From positions 558,001-622,000 of the forward strand of contig NZ_JAINVU010000002.1 in the NCBI RefSeq assembly GCF_019880555.1: DNA of 64,000 nucleotides, read 5' to 3'. Shown here piece after piece: positions 38,238 to 47,719 of this stretch. Both the position numbers and the translations under genes were made by a program. This DNA is from Hephaestia mangrovi (GTDB taxonomy: Bacteria; Pseudomonadota; Alphaproteobacteria; Sphingomonadales; Sphingomonadaceae). Position 1 is the first letter of the stretch. Each line of letters opens with the position of its first letter. The notes below the pieces were generated by a model. It had not been told where the DNA came from. It searched no databases and saw only the letters and a list, made by a program, of their open reading frames with translations.

Positions 38238-38985
38238 CCTCGTCCGGATAATCCGCCCGCACGAAATACAGTCCCTCCGGCGGTGCGTTGAGGCCCAGTG
38301 CCGCGCGGTCGCGCGCCTCCAGCGCCCGCCGCACGTCGTCTGGCCTCCATTGCCCGCGCCCGACCAGTGCCAGGCAGCCGACCATCGATCGCACCTGGTG
38401 ATGGAGGAACGACCGCGCCGACGCCTCGATCACGATCGTCCCGCCGGGCCCGGCGATCACCTCGAGCCGGTCGAGCGTCCTGATCGGGCTGTCCGCCTGG
38501 CAATGCGCCGAGCGAAAGGTGGTGAAGTCGTGCCGCCCGACGAGCATTGCGGCGGCTTGCGCCATCGCGTCGATGTCTAGCGAGACCGGGATCCGCCACG
38601 CCAGCCCGCGCGCCAGCGTCATCGGCGCGCGGCGTGTGATGATGCGATATTCGTAGTGCCGCGCGACGCACGAGAAGCGCGCATGCCAATCGTCCGCCAC
38701 CTCGCGACAATCGAGGATCGCGATCGGATCGGGCCGCAACAGCGCGTTCAGCCCTTCCATCAGCCGGAACGGCGTGATCGTGCGCGCGATATCGACATGC
38801 GCGCGCATGGCGAGCGCGTGGACCCCGGCATCGGTGCGCCCGGCGGCATGCACCACCGCCTCCTCGCCGGTGATCGCCGTCACTGCGCGCTCGACGGCTT
38901 CCTGCACGCTCGGCCCATGCGCCTGCCGCTGCCAGCCCATGAACGGGCCGCCGTCGAACTCGATCGTCAGCGCGAACCGGGTCAA
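38227..38985 (-). CDS. truA: tRNA pseudouridine(38-40) synthase
   Basis: Converts U38-U40 in the anticodon arm of tRNA to pseudouridine. The catalytic Asp lies in [11 protein letters not shown], and [11 protein letters not shown] and NAPPEGLYF are family segments. A GTG at 39000 is in frame, but the TTG at 38985, overlapping the fmt stop as TTGA, gives the usual N-terminus ([13 protein letters not shown]), so I prefer it; that makes 252 residues. Co-translated with fmt, a common alphaproteobacterial pair. Confidence 0.93.
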   Translation of the reverse strand: MTRFALTIEFDGGPFMGWQRQAHGPSVQEAVERAVTAITGEEAVVHAAGRTDAGVHALAMRAHVDIARTITPFRLMEGLNALLRPDPIAILDCREVADDWHARFSCVARHYEYRIITRRAPMTLARGLAWRIPVSLDIDAMAQAAAMLVGRHDFTTFRSAHCQADSPIRTLDRLEVIAGPGGTIVIEASARSFLHHQVRSMVGCLALVGRGQWRPDDVRRALEARDRAALGLNAPPEGLYFVRADYPDEVSG

Positions 38986-39881
38986 AGCCGCGTTCCGCAC
39001 GGGATCGCGAAGCCGCGCAGCAGTTCGTCCGCGCTCATCACCCCGCGCCCGGCGCGCTGCACCACCACCGGCTGGATCGCACCGCTGCCGCAGGCGATCG
39101 TCAACTCGCCGTCGATCACCTCGCCCGGCGCACCCGCGCCATCGGCCATCGCCGCTTCTAGCACGCGCACCCGCTCGTCATTCGCCTCGAACCAGGCACC
39201 GGGCGGGTTGAACGCACGCACCTGCCGCTCGACCGCCTCGGCCGGTTGCGTGAAATCGAGCCGCGCTTCCGCCTTGTCGATCTTGGCCGCATAGGTGACA
39301 CCTTCCTCGGGCTGCGCCACCGCCGGATACGCGTCGAGATCACTCAGCACCGTGACCATCAGCCCCGCGCCCATCGCGCTCAGCTCGTCGGTCAACGCAC
39401 CCGCCGTCTTGCCGTCGATCACGGTCCGCCCGGTCAGCCGCACCGGCCCGGTGTCGAGCCCGGCCTCCATCTGCATGATGCACACCCCGGTCTCGTCGTC
39501 GCCGGCAAAGATCGCCCGCTGGATCGGCGCCGCCCCGCGCCACCGCGGCAGCAGCGAGGCATGGACGTTGAGGCAGCCATGCGCCGGCGCCGCCAGCACC
39601 GCGTTGGGCAGGATTAGCCCGTAAGCCGCGACCACCGCCACCTCGGCCTCCAGCGCCGCGAACGCCGCCTGCGCCTCCTCGCCCTTCAGCGACACCGGCG
39701 ATCGAACCTCTAGCCCCAATGCCTCGGCCCGAGCCTGTACCGGCGAGGCGACCGTTTTCTTGCCGCGCCCTGCCCGCCGCGGCGGCTGCGTATAGACGGC
39801 GACGATATCGTGCCCCGCGTCGACCAGCGCCTGCAGCACCGGCACCGAGAAATCGGGCGTTCCCATGAAGACGATCCGCAT
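38982..39881 (-). CDS. fmt: Methionyl-tRNA formyltransferase
   Basis: Formylates initiator Met-tRNA, using 10-formyl-THF. The 299-residue protein has the N-terminal [12 protein letters not shown], the loop RRAGRGKK, the catalytic Asn-His in [18 protein letters not shown] and the Asp in GLDTGPV, then a small C-terminal OB fold. The ATG at 39881 is standard; the frame runs on upstream without similarity. Its partner def (peptide deformylase), usually adjacent, lies 0.8 kb away on the other strand. Confidence 0.95.
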   Translation of the reverse strand: MRIVFMGTPDFSVPVLQALVDAGHDIVAVYTQPPRRAGRGKKTVASPVQARAEALGLEVRSPVSLKGEEAQAAFAALEAEVAVVAAYGLILPNAVLAAPAHGCLNVHASLLPRWRGAAPIQRAIFAGDDETGVCIMQMEAGLDTGPVRLTGRTVIDGKTAGALTDELSAMGAGLMVTVLSDLDAYPAVAQPEEGVTYAAKIDKAEARLDFTQPAEAVERQVRAFNPPGAWFEANDERVRVLEAAMADGAGAPGEVIDGELTIACGSGAIQPVVVQRAGRGVMSADELLRGFAIPCGTRL

Positions 39882-39936
39882 GGCGCTTGCTCTGGCCGCT
39901 TGCCCGGCCCCTAGGCAACCCCCTATCTGTTCCCTC

Positions 39937-40533
39937 ATGGCATCCCCAGAGATCGAGGCGCTGACGCAAGCGCTGTCCCGGCTTCCCGGCCTCGGCCCCC
40001 GTTCGGCGCGGCGCGCGGTGCTGCATCTCCTCAAGAAGCGCGAGACCGCGCTCGAACCGCTGCGTGCCGCGCTCGAACAGGTCGCCGAGCGGCTCGCCAC
40101 CTGCTCCATCTGCGGCAATGTCGACACGACCGATCCTTGCGGCATATGCGCGGATCACCGCCGAGACCCGCGGGCGCTATGCGTTGTCGAGGAGGTCGCC
40201 GACCTCTGGGCGCTCGATCGCTCGCGGTTGTTTCCCGGCAAGTTCCACGTTCTCGGCGGCCGGCTCTCGGCGCTCGAAGGCGTCCGCCCCGAAGACCTCG
40301 CGATCGACACATTGCTCGCCCGCGTCGAGGCCGGCGGAATCGACGAGATCGTGCTGGCGATGAACGCCACGCTGGAGGGGCAGACCACCGCGCATTACAT
40401 CGCCGAGCGGCTCGAACGCTTCCCCGTCCGCCTGACTCAGCTCGCCCACGGCCTCCCGGTCGGTGGCGAGCTCGACTATCTCGACGAGGGCACCTTGGCG
40501 CAGGCGTTGCGCGCCAGGCGTCCAGTCGCTTGA
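39937..40533 (+). CDS. recR: Recombination protein RecR
   Basis: Works with RecF and RecO to load RecA at single-strand gaps. The 198-residue protein has an N-terminal helix-hairpin-helix ([15 protein letters not shown]), a C4 zinc finger ([16 protein letters not shown]), a Toprim domain with VVEE and [10 protein letters not shown], and the closing [15 protein letters not shown]. The ATG at 39937 matches the family start. Followed by a long hairpin repeat. Confidence 0.95.
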   Translation: MASPEIEALTQALSRLPGLGPRSARRAVLHLLKKRETALEPLRAALEQVAERLATCSICGNVDTTDPCGICADHRRDPRALCVVEEVADLWALDRSRLFPGKFHVLGGRLSALEGVRPEDLAIDTLLARVEAGGIDEIVLAMNATLEGQTTAHYIAERLERFPVRLTQLAHGLPVGGELDYLDEGTLAQALRARRPVA

Positions 40534-40552
40534 CGTTTCTGTTAGCCCACCC

Positions 40553-40628
40553 GCACCAGCCCGTTCCCCCTCCCGGCCTCCCAACAGCAGTATTCTATGG
40601 GAGGTCGGGAGGAGGAGCGGGCTGGTGC
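40553..40628. repeat. 76-bp near-perfect inverted repeat
   Basis: Two 31-base arms (40553-40583 and 40598-40628) match as inverted repeats with three mismatches, around a 14-base loop. Outer arm GCACCAGCCCG / CGGGCTGGTGC, inner arm CCTCCCGGCCTCCCA / TGGGAGGTCGGGAGG. It fills most of the recR-def gap. It is too long for an ordinary terminator and no T-run follows directly (a TTTACAAAAAG sits a few bases later), so a REP/MITE-like element or mRNA-processing hairpin is more likely. Confidence 0.8.
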
Positions 40629-40670
40629 CGTCTTTACAAAAAGACGCCCGCTGCCTAGCTGACTCGCATC

Positions 40671-41216
40671 ATGGCAGTGCTCGAAATCCTCGAAGTTCCC
40701 GATCCGCGTCTGCGCGACGTCGCCAAGCCCATCGCCACGGTGGACGACGACATCCGCGGCCTCGCCGCCGACATGCTGGAGACGATGTACGCGGCGAACG
40801 GCATCGGCCTCGCCGCGATCCAGGTCGGCATCGACAAGCGCATCCTCGTCATCGACCTGCAGGAACGCGTTACCGAGGACGAGGAAAAGGAAGGCGAGGG
40901 CGAGCCGGTCCGCGACCCGCACGTCGTCATCAATCCCGAAATCCTGTCGGTCAGCAACGAAACCTCGATCTACAACGAGGGCTGCCTGTCGATTCCCGAG
41001 CAATATGCCGAGGTCGAGCGCCCCGCGCGCTGCCGCGTCCGCTGGCTCGATGAAAAGGGCGAGACTCACGAGGAAGAGCTCGACGGCCTGATGGCGACCT
41101 GCATGCAGCACGAGATCGATCATCTCGACGGCGTGCTGTTCACCGACCATATCTCGCGCCTGAAGCGCAACATGATCATGAAGAAGCTGGAAAAGCTGCG
41201 CAAGAAAGCGGCGTAG
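40671..41216 (+). CDS. def: Peptide deformylase
   Basis: Removes the formyl group from new proteins. The three metal-site motifs are complete: GIGLAAIQVG near residue 44, EGCLSIPEQ with the Cys ligand, and QHEIDHLDG with the two His ligands and the catalytic Glu. There are 181 residues; an acidic insertion (TEDEEKEGEGEP) at about 67-78 is typical of alphaproteobacterial versions. A KKLEKLRKKAA basic tail ends it. Confidence 0.96.
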   Translation: MAVLEILEVPDPRLRDVAKPIATVDDDIRGLAADMLETMYAANGIGLAAIQVGIDKRILVIDLQERVTEDEEKEGEGEPVRDPHVVINPEILSVSNETSIYNEGCLSIPEQYAEVERPARCRVRWLDEKGETHEEELDGLMATCMQHEIDHLDGVLFTDHISRLKRNMIMKKLEKLRKKAA

Positions 41217-41280
41217 GCCGAAGCGCTTGCCCGTCGCGGCCTGAGCGGCTAGGTTCCCGGTTCGTTCCGGGGAGCCTTCG

Positions 41281-42669
41281 ATGTCCACAACCGCCGTCAT
41301 CCTGATCCTCGCCGCGCTTGGGGTCGGGCTGCTGTTCGGATGGTTTTTCGGCAGCCGCGCCGCCGCCGCCGCGCGCGCCGAACGCGACCAGCGCACCGAG
41401 GATTTCCGTAAGGCGATTACCGATCTTGCTGGCGCCGAAGAGCGCGCGAAAGCCGCCGATGCGCTCCGCGCCGATCTCGCCACCATCCGCGACGAGCGCG
41501 ACACCGCGCGCACGGAACTGGCGACGTTCAAGGCGGACATACGCTCGGCGGAAAAAACGATCGAGGAAATGAAGGCTGCGCGAGAAATCATGGCCGCGCA
41601 ATTCGCCGAGGTCGCCAACAAGCTGCTTGGCGAGGCTCAGAAGAGCTTCCTCGAACGCGCGCACGAACGCTTCAACCAGGCCGGCGAATCGAACGAGGCG
41701 AAGCTGAAGGCGCTGCTCCAGCCGGTCGAGGCGACGCTCAAGCGCTACGAGGAGAATGTCGGCAAGGTCGAGAACGAGCGCAAGGAAGCCTATGGAAATC
41801 TCACCGGCCTGATCGACGCGATGCGGATCGGGCAGGAATCGGTGCGCGGCGAGGCGGCCAAGCTGGTCAACGCGCTGCGCTCGGCGCCCAAGGCGCGCGG
41901 CCGCTGGGGCGAGCAACAACTCCGCAACGTCCTCGAAACCTGCGGCCTTGCCGAGCATACCGATTTCGAGATGGAGGTCTCGGTCGACAGCGAGGGCGGC
42001 CGCCTGCGCCCCGACGCGATCGTCCGCATCCCCGGCGGCAAGAGCCTGGTGATCGACGCCAAGGTGTCGCTGAACGCCTATCAAGACGCGCACGGCGCGG
42101 TCGACGAGACCGAGCGCGCCGACTTCATGGCACAGCACGTCGTGTCGATGAAGACGCACATCAACGCGCTCGGCGCCAAGGCCTACCAGCAGCAGTTCGA
42201 CGACACCCCCGATTACGTCATCATGTTCGTCCCCGGAGAGCATTTCCTGTCCGCCGCGCTCGAACACGCGCCGGAGCTGTGGGACTATGCTTTCGACCGC
42301 CGCGTACTGATCGCCACGCCGACCAACCTGATCGCCATTGCCCGCACCGTGGCGGCGGTATGGCGCCAGGAAAAACTTGCCGGCGAGGCGCGCGAGATCG
42401 CCGAACTCGGCAAGGAGCTTCATGCGCGGTTGGCGACGATGGGCGGACACGTCTCGCGGCTCGGCAAGAACCTCGAAACCGCGATGGGTGCTTACAACGC
42501 GTTTGTCGGCAGCCTCGAATCGCAGGTGATGACGAGTGCCAAGCGTTTCGAAACGCTCAACATCGAAACTGGCGGCAAGTCGATCGACGCGCTTCCCGTT
42601 GTCGAACAATCGCCGCGCCCGCTAACCAAGCTCGCCATCGCCGATGATACCGCCGAAGCGGCGGAATAG
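41281..42669 (+). CDS. rmuC: DNA recombination protein RmuC homologue
   Basis: A 462-residue protein: N-terminal membrane anchor (AVILILAALGVGLLFGWFFG), a coiled-coil region rich in Ala, Glu and Arg (about 30-150), and the RmuC nuclease-like domain with RGRWGEQQLRNVLE, RLRPDAIVRIPGGKSLVIDAKV and MFVPGEHFL. RmuC limits inversion at short repeats and has recently been tied to phage defence in some contexts, but the function is still unclear. The Shine-Dalgarno GGGGAG precedes the ATG. Confidence 0.92.
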   Translation: MSTTAVILILAALGVGLLFGWFFGSRAAAAARAERDQRTEDFRKAITDLAGAEERAKAADALRADLATIRDERDTARTELATFKADIRSAEKTIEEMKAAREIMAAQFAEVANKLLGEAQKSFLERAHERFNQAGESNEAKLKALLQPVEATLKRYEENVGKVENERKEAYGNLTGLIDAMRIGQESVRGEAAKLVNALRSAPKARGRWGEQQLRNVLETCGLAEHTDFEMEVSVDSEGGRLRPDAIVRIPGGKSLVIDAKVSLNAYQDAHGAVDETERADFMAQHVVSMKTHINALGAKAYQQQFDDTPDYVIMFVPGEHFLSAALEHAPELWDYAFDRRVLIATPTNLIAIARTVAAVWRQEKLAGEAREIAELGKELHARLATMGGHVSRLGKNLETAMGAYNAFVGSLESQVMTSAKRFETLNIETGGKSIDALPVVEQSPRPLTKLAIADDTAEAAE

Positions 42670-42696
42670 CCCGGGCGCCCACCCAGATCTCCCGTC

Positions 42697-42717
42697 ATGC
42701 TGAACTTGTTTCAGCAT
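42697..42717. repeat. Short palindromic repeat, REP-like
   Basis: ATGCTGAA and TTCAGCAT form an 8-bp stem with a 5-base loop, 27 bases after the rmuC stop codon. This TGCTGAACTTGTTTCAGCA sequence resembles REP-type palindromes that recur in sphingomonad intergenic regions. Only one copy of this exact form is in the window. Confidence 0.6.
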
Positions 42718-42807
42718 CCATGGCGCACCATTGGCGTCATTTGCGCGGGTTGGTGTGATTCATGGTGGAGCCTGAACCAAGCTCGGGTGAAGGGCCGGGC
42801 GCCTCCG

Positions 42808-43227
42808 CTATTTCTCCGGCGCCAAGGTCGCCGTTCCGGCATCGTCACTCAATGTCATCGAGCCATCGTCCTGCCACGTCATTGTCATCGGCTGGCCGAG
42901 GATTTTGAAGAACGCATTCTCCTGATCCATCCCGGCCCCGACACACGCCATCTTGGTGGAAATCACCTGCGTTGCGGTCATGACGTCGCCCGAAATTGCG
43001 TAACCGGCGCCGAAGCTGTTGCACCCGGCGTTGCCCGAAATGCGATCCTCGGAAAAGCGAACCTTGGCTTTCCGCTCGGCCGTCGGCGCGGCGCCGTTGA
43101 TGCTGGCAATCGTCCACGACGTTCCGGCGAGCTTGGGTGGCGCTGCCCCGCCTGTCGTCATGGTGGCGCCATCATGCGCGCACCCGATGAGTAGGGCCGC
43201 GCTGGCCAGTGCGATGATCGTCCGCAT
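42808..43227 (-). CDS. META-domain lipoprotein (HslJ-like)
   Basis: A 139-residue envelope protein with a lipobox ALLIGC (Cys at about 15) after MRTIIALASAA. The META domain follows: LAGTSWTIASINGAAP, RISGNAGCNSFGAGYAISGD, STKMACV and a terminal strand. HslJ-type proteins are heat-inducible and raise novobiocin resistance in E. coli; this one is probably a surface or periplasmic stress protein. The ATG at 43227 is preceded by GAGGGAC. Confidence 0.88.
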   Translation of the reverse strand: MRTIIALASAALLIGCAHDGATMTTGGAAPPKLAGTSWTIASINGAAPTAERKAKVRFSEDRISGNAGCNSFGAGYAISGDVMTATQVISTKMACVGAGMDQENAFFKILGQPMTMTWQDDGSMTLSDDAGTATLAPEK

Positions 43228-43281
43228 GAGTCCCTCCATCGTCTCGCCCACGAAACGAACGAACGGGCGAGGGGTTGCCGC

Positions 43282-44082
43282 TCAGCACCGCTGCTGCGCG
43301 AGCACCTCATAGGCCATCACTGCCGTCGCCACCGCGGCGTTGAGGCTGTCGGCCTTGCCCAGCATCGGCAGCTTGACCAGCAGATCGCATGCGGCGGCAT
43401 AATCGGCGGGCATGCCCTGCGCCTCGTTCCCGGTCAGCAGGAAAGTCGGCGCGTCGTAATGTGCGGCACGATAATCATTGTCGGTATCAAGGCTGAGGCC
43501 GACGAGTTGGCCGGGGCCACCACGCAGCCAGACAAGGAAAGCGTCCCACGATGCCCGCACGATCGGCACGGTGAACAAGGCCCCCATGCTCGCCCGCACG
43601 GCTTCGACCGAAAAGGGATCGACGCACTCGCCGATCAGGATCAACCCGCCCGCGCCGACCGCATCGCCGGTGCGCAGGATCGTCCCCAGATTGCCCGGAT
43701 CGCGCAGCCGTTCGGCGACCAGCCAGATTCCCGCGCTGGACCGATCGAGCGCATCCAGCGAGGTTTCGAATTCCTCGAACACGCCGACCACGGCCTGCGG
43801 ATTGTCCTTGCCGGAGAGTTTGGAGAGGATGTCGGGCACCGTTTCGATCGCCTCGCCGCCGGCGGTCTCCACCGCCGCGATCAACGATGTGACTAGCGGA
43901 TGGCCGGCGCTCGCCTTCGAAAAGAACAGCCAGGCCGGCAGCCGTCCGGTCTCGCGCGCCTCGGTCAGGATGCGCAGGCCTTCGGCGAGGAACAGCCCTT
44001 CCTCGCGGCGATGGCGCTTCTCGCGGAGTCCGCGCATCCGCTTGATCAGCGGGTTGGAAAAGGCGGTGATCTGGCGAGGCAT
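43282..44082 (-). CDS. SpoU/TrmH-family RNA 2'-O-methyltransferase
   Basis: A 266-residue SPOUT methyltransferase. An N-terminal substrate-binding domain (KRHRREEGLFLAEGLRI) precedes the knotted domain with the motifs ERLRDPGNLGTILRTGDAVG (motif 1), LLTGNEAQGMP (motif 2) and SLNAAVATAVMAYEVL (motif 3). The substrate is probably rRNA. Its ATG overlaps the ptsH stop (TGATG), so it is the last gene of the PTS-signalling operon, although no link to that system is known. Confidence 0.92.
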   Translation of the reverse strand: MPRQITAFSNPLIKRMRGLREKRHRREEGLFLAEGLRILTEARETGRLPAWLFFSKASAGHPLVTSLIAAVETAGGEAIETVPDILSKLSGKDNPQAVVGVFEEFETSLDALDRSSAGIWLVAERLRDPGNLGTILRTGDAVGAGGLILIGECVDPFSVEAVRASMGALFTVPIVRASWDAFLVWLRGGPGQLVGLSLDTDNDYRAAHYDAPTFLLTGNEAQGMPADYAAACDLLVKLPMLGKADSLNAAVATAVMAYEVLAQQRC

Positions 44083-44351
44083 CAGTCCTCGCCGAACTTG
44101 GCCTCGACGAGTTCGACCAGCGTGGCGACCGCGGCTTCGGCGCCATCGCCCTCGGCGCTGATCGTGATCGTGTCGCCCATCGCCGCGCCGAGCATCATCA
44201 GCCCCATGATCGAGGTGCCGGTCACCGCCTGGCCGTCCTTGGCCACCGCGACGTCGACCGGCTGCGACGAGGCGAGGGTGACGAACTTGGCGCTTGCCCT
44301 GGCGTGCAACCCGCGTTTGTTGGTGATGAGCACCGATCGTTCGGCGCGCAT
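44082..44351 (-). CDS. ptsH: HPr-like phosphocarrier
   Basis: An 89-residue HPr of the nitrogen/regulatory PTS. The phosphorylated His16 lies in RGLHARASAKF, and the regulatory Ser47 (the target of HprK) in GTSIMGLMML. No sugar-specific EII is nearby, so the role is regulatory. Both ends overlap neighbours (TGATG with the EIIA stop and with the methylase start). Confidence 0.95.
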   Translation of the reverse strand: MRAERSVLITNKRGLHARASAKFVTLASSQPVDVAVAKDGQAVTGTSIMGLMMLGAAMGDTITISAEGDGAEAAVATLVELVEAKFGED

Positions 44352-44758
44352 CAGGCAGCCGCCTCGCCGAGCACCTCGGAAGCGACCGAGATATATTTGC
44401 GCCCGGCCTCGCGCGCGGCGGCTACCGCGTCGGTCACCTTCATCGCCTTGCGCGCGCCACCCAGCCGAATCAGCATCGGCAGGTTGATGCCGGCGATCAC
44501 CTCGATGCGGCCGGCCTCCATCAGTGAAATGGCGAGATTGGAAGGCGTGCCGCCGAACAGATCGGTCAGCACGATCACGCCGCGGCCCGAATCGACCTCG
44601 GCAATCGCCTCGGCGATATCCTGGCGGCGGGCTTCCATATCGTCATCGGGGCCGATGCAAACCGTCGCGATTCGCTCCTGCTTCCCTACGACGTGTTCCA
44701 TCGCGGTCACGAATTCCTGGGCCAGCCGCCCATGCGTGACGAGTACCAAGCCGATCAT
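44351..44758 (-). CDS. PTS EIIA, mannose (ManX) family
   Basis: A 135-residue EIIA of the fructose/mannose type, the final phosphate acceptor in the alphaproteobacterial regulatory PTS. The active His9 lies in VLVTHGRLAQEF, and VLTDLFGGTPSN is the family hallmark. No EIIB/C/D genes accompany it. The frame extends upstream, but ATG 44758 gives the family start. It lies 22 bases after rapZ and overlaps ptsH. Confidence 0.93.
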   Translation of the reverse strand: MIGLVLVTHGRLAQEFVTAMEHVVGKQERIATVCIGPDDDMEARRQDIAEAIAEVDSGRGVIVLTDLFGGTPSNLAISLMEAGRIEVIAGINLPMLIRLGGARKAMKVTDAVAAAREAGRKYISVASEVLGEAAA

Positions 44759-44780
44759 GCGTAATGCGTTCCCGAAACTC

Positions 44781-45698
44781 TCATCTCTTGGTCGGCGCGT
44801 CTTCGAGCGAGTCCTGCGGCGCCGTTGCCAGATCGCGATGCGCGACCGTGGGCGAAAAACCCGCGTCGCGCAACCGTGACGCCATGCGATCGGCGACATG
44901 AACCGACCGGTGTCTCCCCCCGGTACACCCGAAGGCCACCGTGACATAGGCCTTTCCTTCGGCCCTGTAGCGCGGCAGCAGGGTCAGCAACAGCGCCTCG
45001 ATCTGCGCCATTGCCTCGTTATAGGTCGGGTCGGCGGCCACATAGGCGGCGACATCGGCATCGAGCCCGGTCCCCGGCCGCAGCACCTCGTCCCAATGCG
45101 GATTACGCAGGAATCTCATGTCGAAAACGAGGTCGGCATTGGACGGCAGCCCACGGGAATAGCCGAACGACATCACCGACAGCACCGTATCGCCGATCCC
45201 CTGCCGCGCGAACTGCGATCGGATTTGCTGAGCGAGGTCGTTCTGGGCCAGCGCGGTCGTGTCGATCAGCCGGTTCGCCCATCGCCTGAGCGGCGCGAGC
45301 AACTCGCGTTCGCGCGCGATCCCGTCGCTCGCCGGCCGGTCGAGCGCCAGCGGATGGCGGCGGCGCGTCTCAGCATAACGGCGCTCCAGCTCGCTTCCCG
45401 CGCAATCGAGGAACAAGGTGCCGATGTCGTGGCCATGCTCGTCGCGCAAACGCTTGATCCGCTTGACGATCCGTTCGGGCTCGAACCCCCGAGTGCCGGC
45501 CCCGAACCCGATCGCCAGCGGTCGCGAATCGCCGTCGGTGCCTTCGGGCAGCGGGCTCGCCAGCAGGCGGTCGAGCAGCACCAGCGGAAGGTTGTCGACG
45601 ACTTCCCAGCCCAGATCCTCGAGCGTCTTGAGCACGGTCGATTTGCCCGCGCCGGACATGCCGGTGACGAGCAGGATGTCCTTGGCCGCGTGCGCCAC
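44781..45698 (-). CDS. rapZ: RapZ / YvcJ-type P-loop RNase adapter protein
   Basis: A 305-residue nucleotide-binding protein. Walker A GMSGAGKSTVL at residue 13, Walker B-like FLDCAGSEL, and the strongly conserved C-terminal FSFGY-type MSFGYSRGLP, FDMRFLRNPHW and FGCTGGRHRSV. In E. coli RapZ presents the sRNA GlmZ to RNase E and senses glucosamine 6-phosphate. In this operon it lies between hprK and EIIA, as is common in proteobacteria that link it to PTS-Ntr. The start is a GTG at 45698. Confidence 0.94.
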   Translation of the reverse strand: MAHAAKDILLVTGMSGAGKSTVLKTLEDLGWEVVDNLPLVLLDRLLASPLPEGTDGDSRPLAIGFGAGTRGFEPERIVKRIKRLRDEHGHDIGTLFLDCAGSELERRYAETRRRHPLALDRPASDGIARERELLAPLRRWANRLIDTTALAQNDLAQQIRSQFARQGIGDTVLSVMSFGYSRGLPSNADLVFDMRFLRNPHWDEVLRPGTGLDADVAAYVAADPTYNEAMAQIEALLLTLLPRYRAEGKAYVTVAFGCTGGRHRSVHVADRMASRLRDAGFSPTVAHRDLATAPQDSLEDAPTKR

Positions 45699-45701
45699 GG
45701 C

Positions 45702-46130
45702 TCAGCCCGCGACTCGTGCCAGCGCGAGCCCGACCTTGATCGCGGCCGACGCTTCGCGGGCATTGAGGGTGATCATCGGCACCACGATGCCGGCGATCGT
45801 GCGGATTTCGCCGTCGTCCGGCATCCGCTCGACCTGTTCCGATAGGCAAACGACCAGCGCGACGGGCACCCGTTCGCCATGGGGCATGTCGACGATGCCG
45901 ATCCCGCGCACCTCGATCTTGCCCGCGATCGTCGCCGGCGGTTGCGCCAGCAGGCGGTCTCGCTCGCGAACCAATACCGTGTAATCGTCCGAAACCAGCC
46001 TGGCGCCGCGATCGATCAGGCGGAGCGCGAGGTCGGACTTGCCGCTGCCCGACCGCCCCTCGATCAGCACCGCGCGGCCGTCGATCGCGACGCACGACGC
46101 GTGCAGCGTCTCCGAGGAAACATTGGTCAT
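45702..46130 (-). CDS. hprK: HPr kinase/phosphatase, short form
   Basis: A 142-residue catalytic domain with the P-loop EGRSGSGKSDLALRL, the following SDDY segment and the HprK signature VRGIGIVD. The N-terminal domain of the Gram-positive enzyme is missing, as in other alphaproteobacteria. It phosphorylates the Ser of HPr; the HPr gene lies downstream in the same operon. It overlaps chvG by 4 bp. Only three bases separate its stop from the rapZ start. Confidence 0.93.
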   Translation of the reverse strand: MTNVSSETLHASCVAIDGRAVLIEGRSGSGKSDLALRLIDRGARLVSDDYTVLVRERDRLLAQPPATIAGKIEVRGIGIVDMPHGERVPVALVVCLSEQVERMPDDGEIRTIAGIVVPMITLNAREASAAIKVGLALARVAG

Positions 46131-47719
46131 CGCTCGCCCCCTGCGCCCGCCAACGGCAGCTTCACGACGAACCGCGCGCCCGACAATCGGTCCTCGCGCG
46201 ATTCGACCGCGATTTCGCCTTGATGCCCCTCCACGATCGTCCGCGCAATGGCGAGGCCGAGGCCGGAATGCTTGCCGAACTGTTCACTATGCGGACGGAT
46301 CGACTGGAAGCGGCGGAAGATCGCCTCGCGCGCTTCTTCCGGCACGCCGGGCCCTTCGTCCTCGACGCGCACGACCAACTGCCCCTGATCCGCGCCGGCG
46401 GCGATGGCGACCAGCCCGCCATCGGGCGAAAAGGAGACCGCATTGTCGATCAGATTCTCGAACACGCGCTCCAGCCGGCCACCGTCGCCCAGTGTAACCA
46501 GCGTGTCACCCGGCTTGCGATCGAACATCAGCCGCACGCCGCGCCCGACGCCGCGCTTTTCATGCGTTTCGATCAAGGCCGCGATCATCGCGCCGATATC
46601 GACGGGATCGAACTTGGCGCGGCTCAATTGCGCGTCGAGGCGAGACGCTTCGGAAATATCGGTAATCAGCCGGTCGAGCCGATGCACGTCGTCCCGCGCC
46701 ACGTCGATCAGCTGTGCCTGCAAATCGGGATCGCGGATCGTGGTCAGTCCCTCGATCGCCGAACGCAGCGAGGCGAGCGGATTCTTCATCTCATGGGTCA
46801 CATCGGCGGCGAAGGATTCGGTCGCGTCGATCCGTGCCCGGAGCGCCAGGCTCATGTCGGAAAGCGCGCGTGCCAGCATCCCGATCTCGTCGCGCCGCGA
46901 GGGCAGCCGCGGCACCACCACCTCGCGCGCGCGCCCCAGCCGCACCCGCACCGCGGCGCGCGCCAGCCGCCTGAGCGGGCGAACGATCGTCCGCGCGAGG
47001 AACAGCGACAGCAGGATCGACACGATCGTCACCGCGCCCAGCACCACGCTCAGCCGCGCGCGTTCGACGCGCACCGTTTGGGTGACGTCGCGCGCATTGA
47101 TCGTCGTCATGATCGCGCCGCCGGTCGGCAGCGGCGCCGCCGCCGTGATCACCGGAGTACGGTCGGGTGCCCGCCATACCGTCGCCGGCGCCTGGTTCGC
47201 CGAGAGCGCGGTGCGAACGTCGGGCCAATAGCGCCCATCGTCATCGGGCGCCTCTCGATAGAGCGGTGCCCGCGCTGCGCCCACCACCGTATCGATCACC
47301 GCATCGAGAAACCGCGCGACGCTTTGCTGCCATGGCTCCTTGTCGGGATCGATCAGCACGAAATTGCGCAGCCCCATCCGCCGGGTGTCGACCGCTTCGC
47401 GGCCATCGGCATTATAACGGCGAATGCGCGTCCGGGTCTCGCGCGCGAGCCGGAGCGTCATCGCGTCGCGATTGGCCGGCGGCGCGGCGCTCACCGCCTC
47501 GGCGATCAGCCGTACCTCGCGGCTCGCCTGGTGCATGCGTGCGTCGAGGATGCGGGTGCGATACGAATCGAGATAGAAAAACCCGCCCGCGAGCAGCGCC
47601 AGCGCGAAGATATTGACCGCCAGGATACGCCGCGTGAGCGAAACCCGGCCCGACCAGCGCAACGCCAGATCGCGCTCGCGCGGCTCATTCCTCGGCAAAT
47701 CGGTAGCCGGCGCCATAAA
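46127..47719 (-). CDS. chvG: Sensor histidine kinase ChvG
   Basis: A 530-residue two-component sensor. Order: N-terminal membrane helix ([19 protein letters not shown]), a periplasmic sensing domain of about 200 residues, a second helix ([15 protein letters not shown]), HAMP, then DHp with the H-box [13 protein letters not shown] and the ATPase domain with [16 protein letters not shown] and GLGLAIA. ChvG senses acidity and envelope stress in Rhizobiales, and controls the switch to symbiosis or virulence. The start is uncertain: ATG 47719 or TTG 47701, both inside the end of chvI. Confidence 0.93.
   Translation of the reverse strand, partial: FMAPATDLPRNEPRERDLALRWSGRVSLTRRILAVNIFALALLAGGFFYLDSYRTRILDARMHQASREVRLIAEAVSAAPPANRDAMTLRLARETRTRIRRYNADGREAVDTRRMGLRNFVLIDPDKEPWQQSVARFLDAVIDTVVGAARAPLYREAPDDDGRYWPDVRTALSANQAPATVWRAPDRTPVITAAAPLPTGGAIMTTINARDVTQTVRVERARLSVVLGAVTIVSILLSLFLARTIVRPLRRLARAAVRVRLGRAREVVVPRLPSRRDEIGMLARALSDMSLALRARIDATESFAADVTHEMKNPLASLRSAIEGLTTIRDPDLQAQLIDVARDDVHRLDRLITDISEASRLDAQLSRAKFDPVDIGAMIAALIETHEKRGVGRGVRLMFDRKPGDTLVTLGDGGRLERVFENLIDNAVSFSPDGGLVAIAAGADQGQLVVRVEDEGPGVPEEAREAIFRRFQSIRPHSEQFGKHSGLGLAIARTIVEGHQGEIAVESREDRLSGARFVVKLPLAGAGGER

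Noticed and set aside
41281-42669. RmuC as the core of a defence island
   Set aside because: It stands next to def, recR and a housekeeping set, with no other defence genes nearby.
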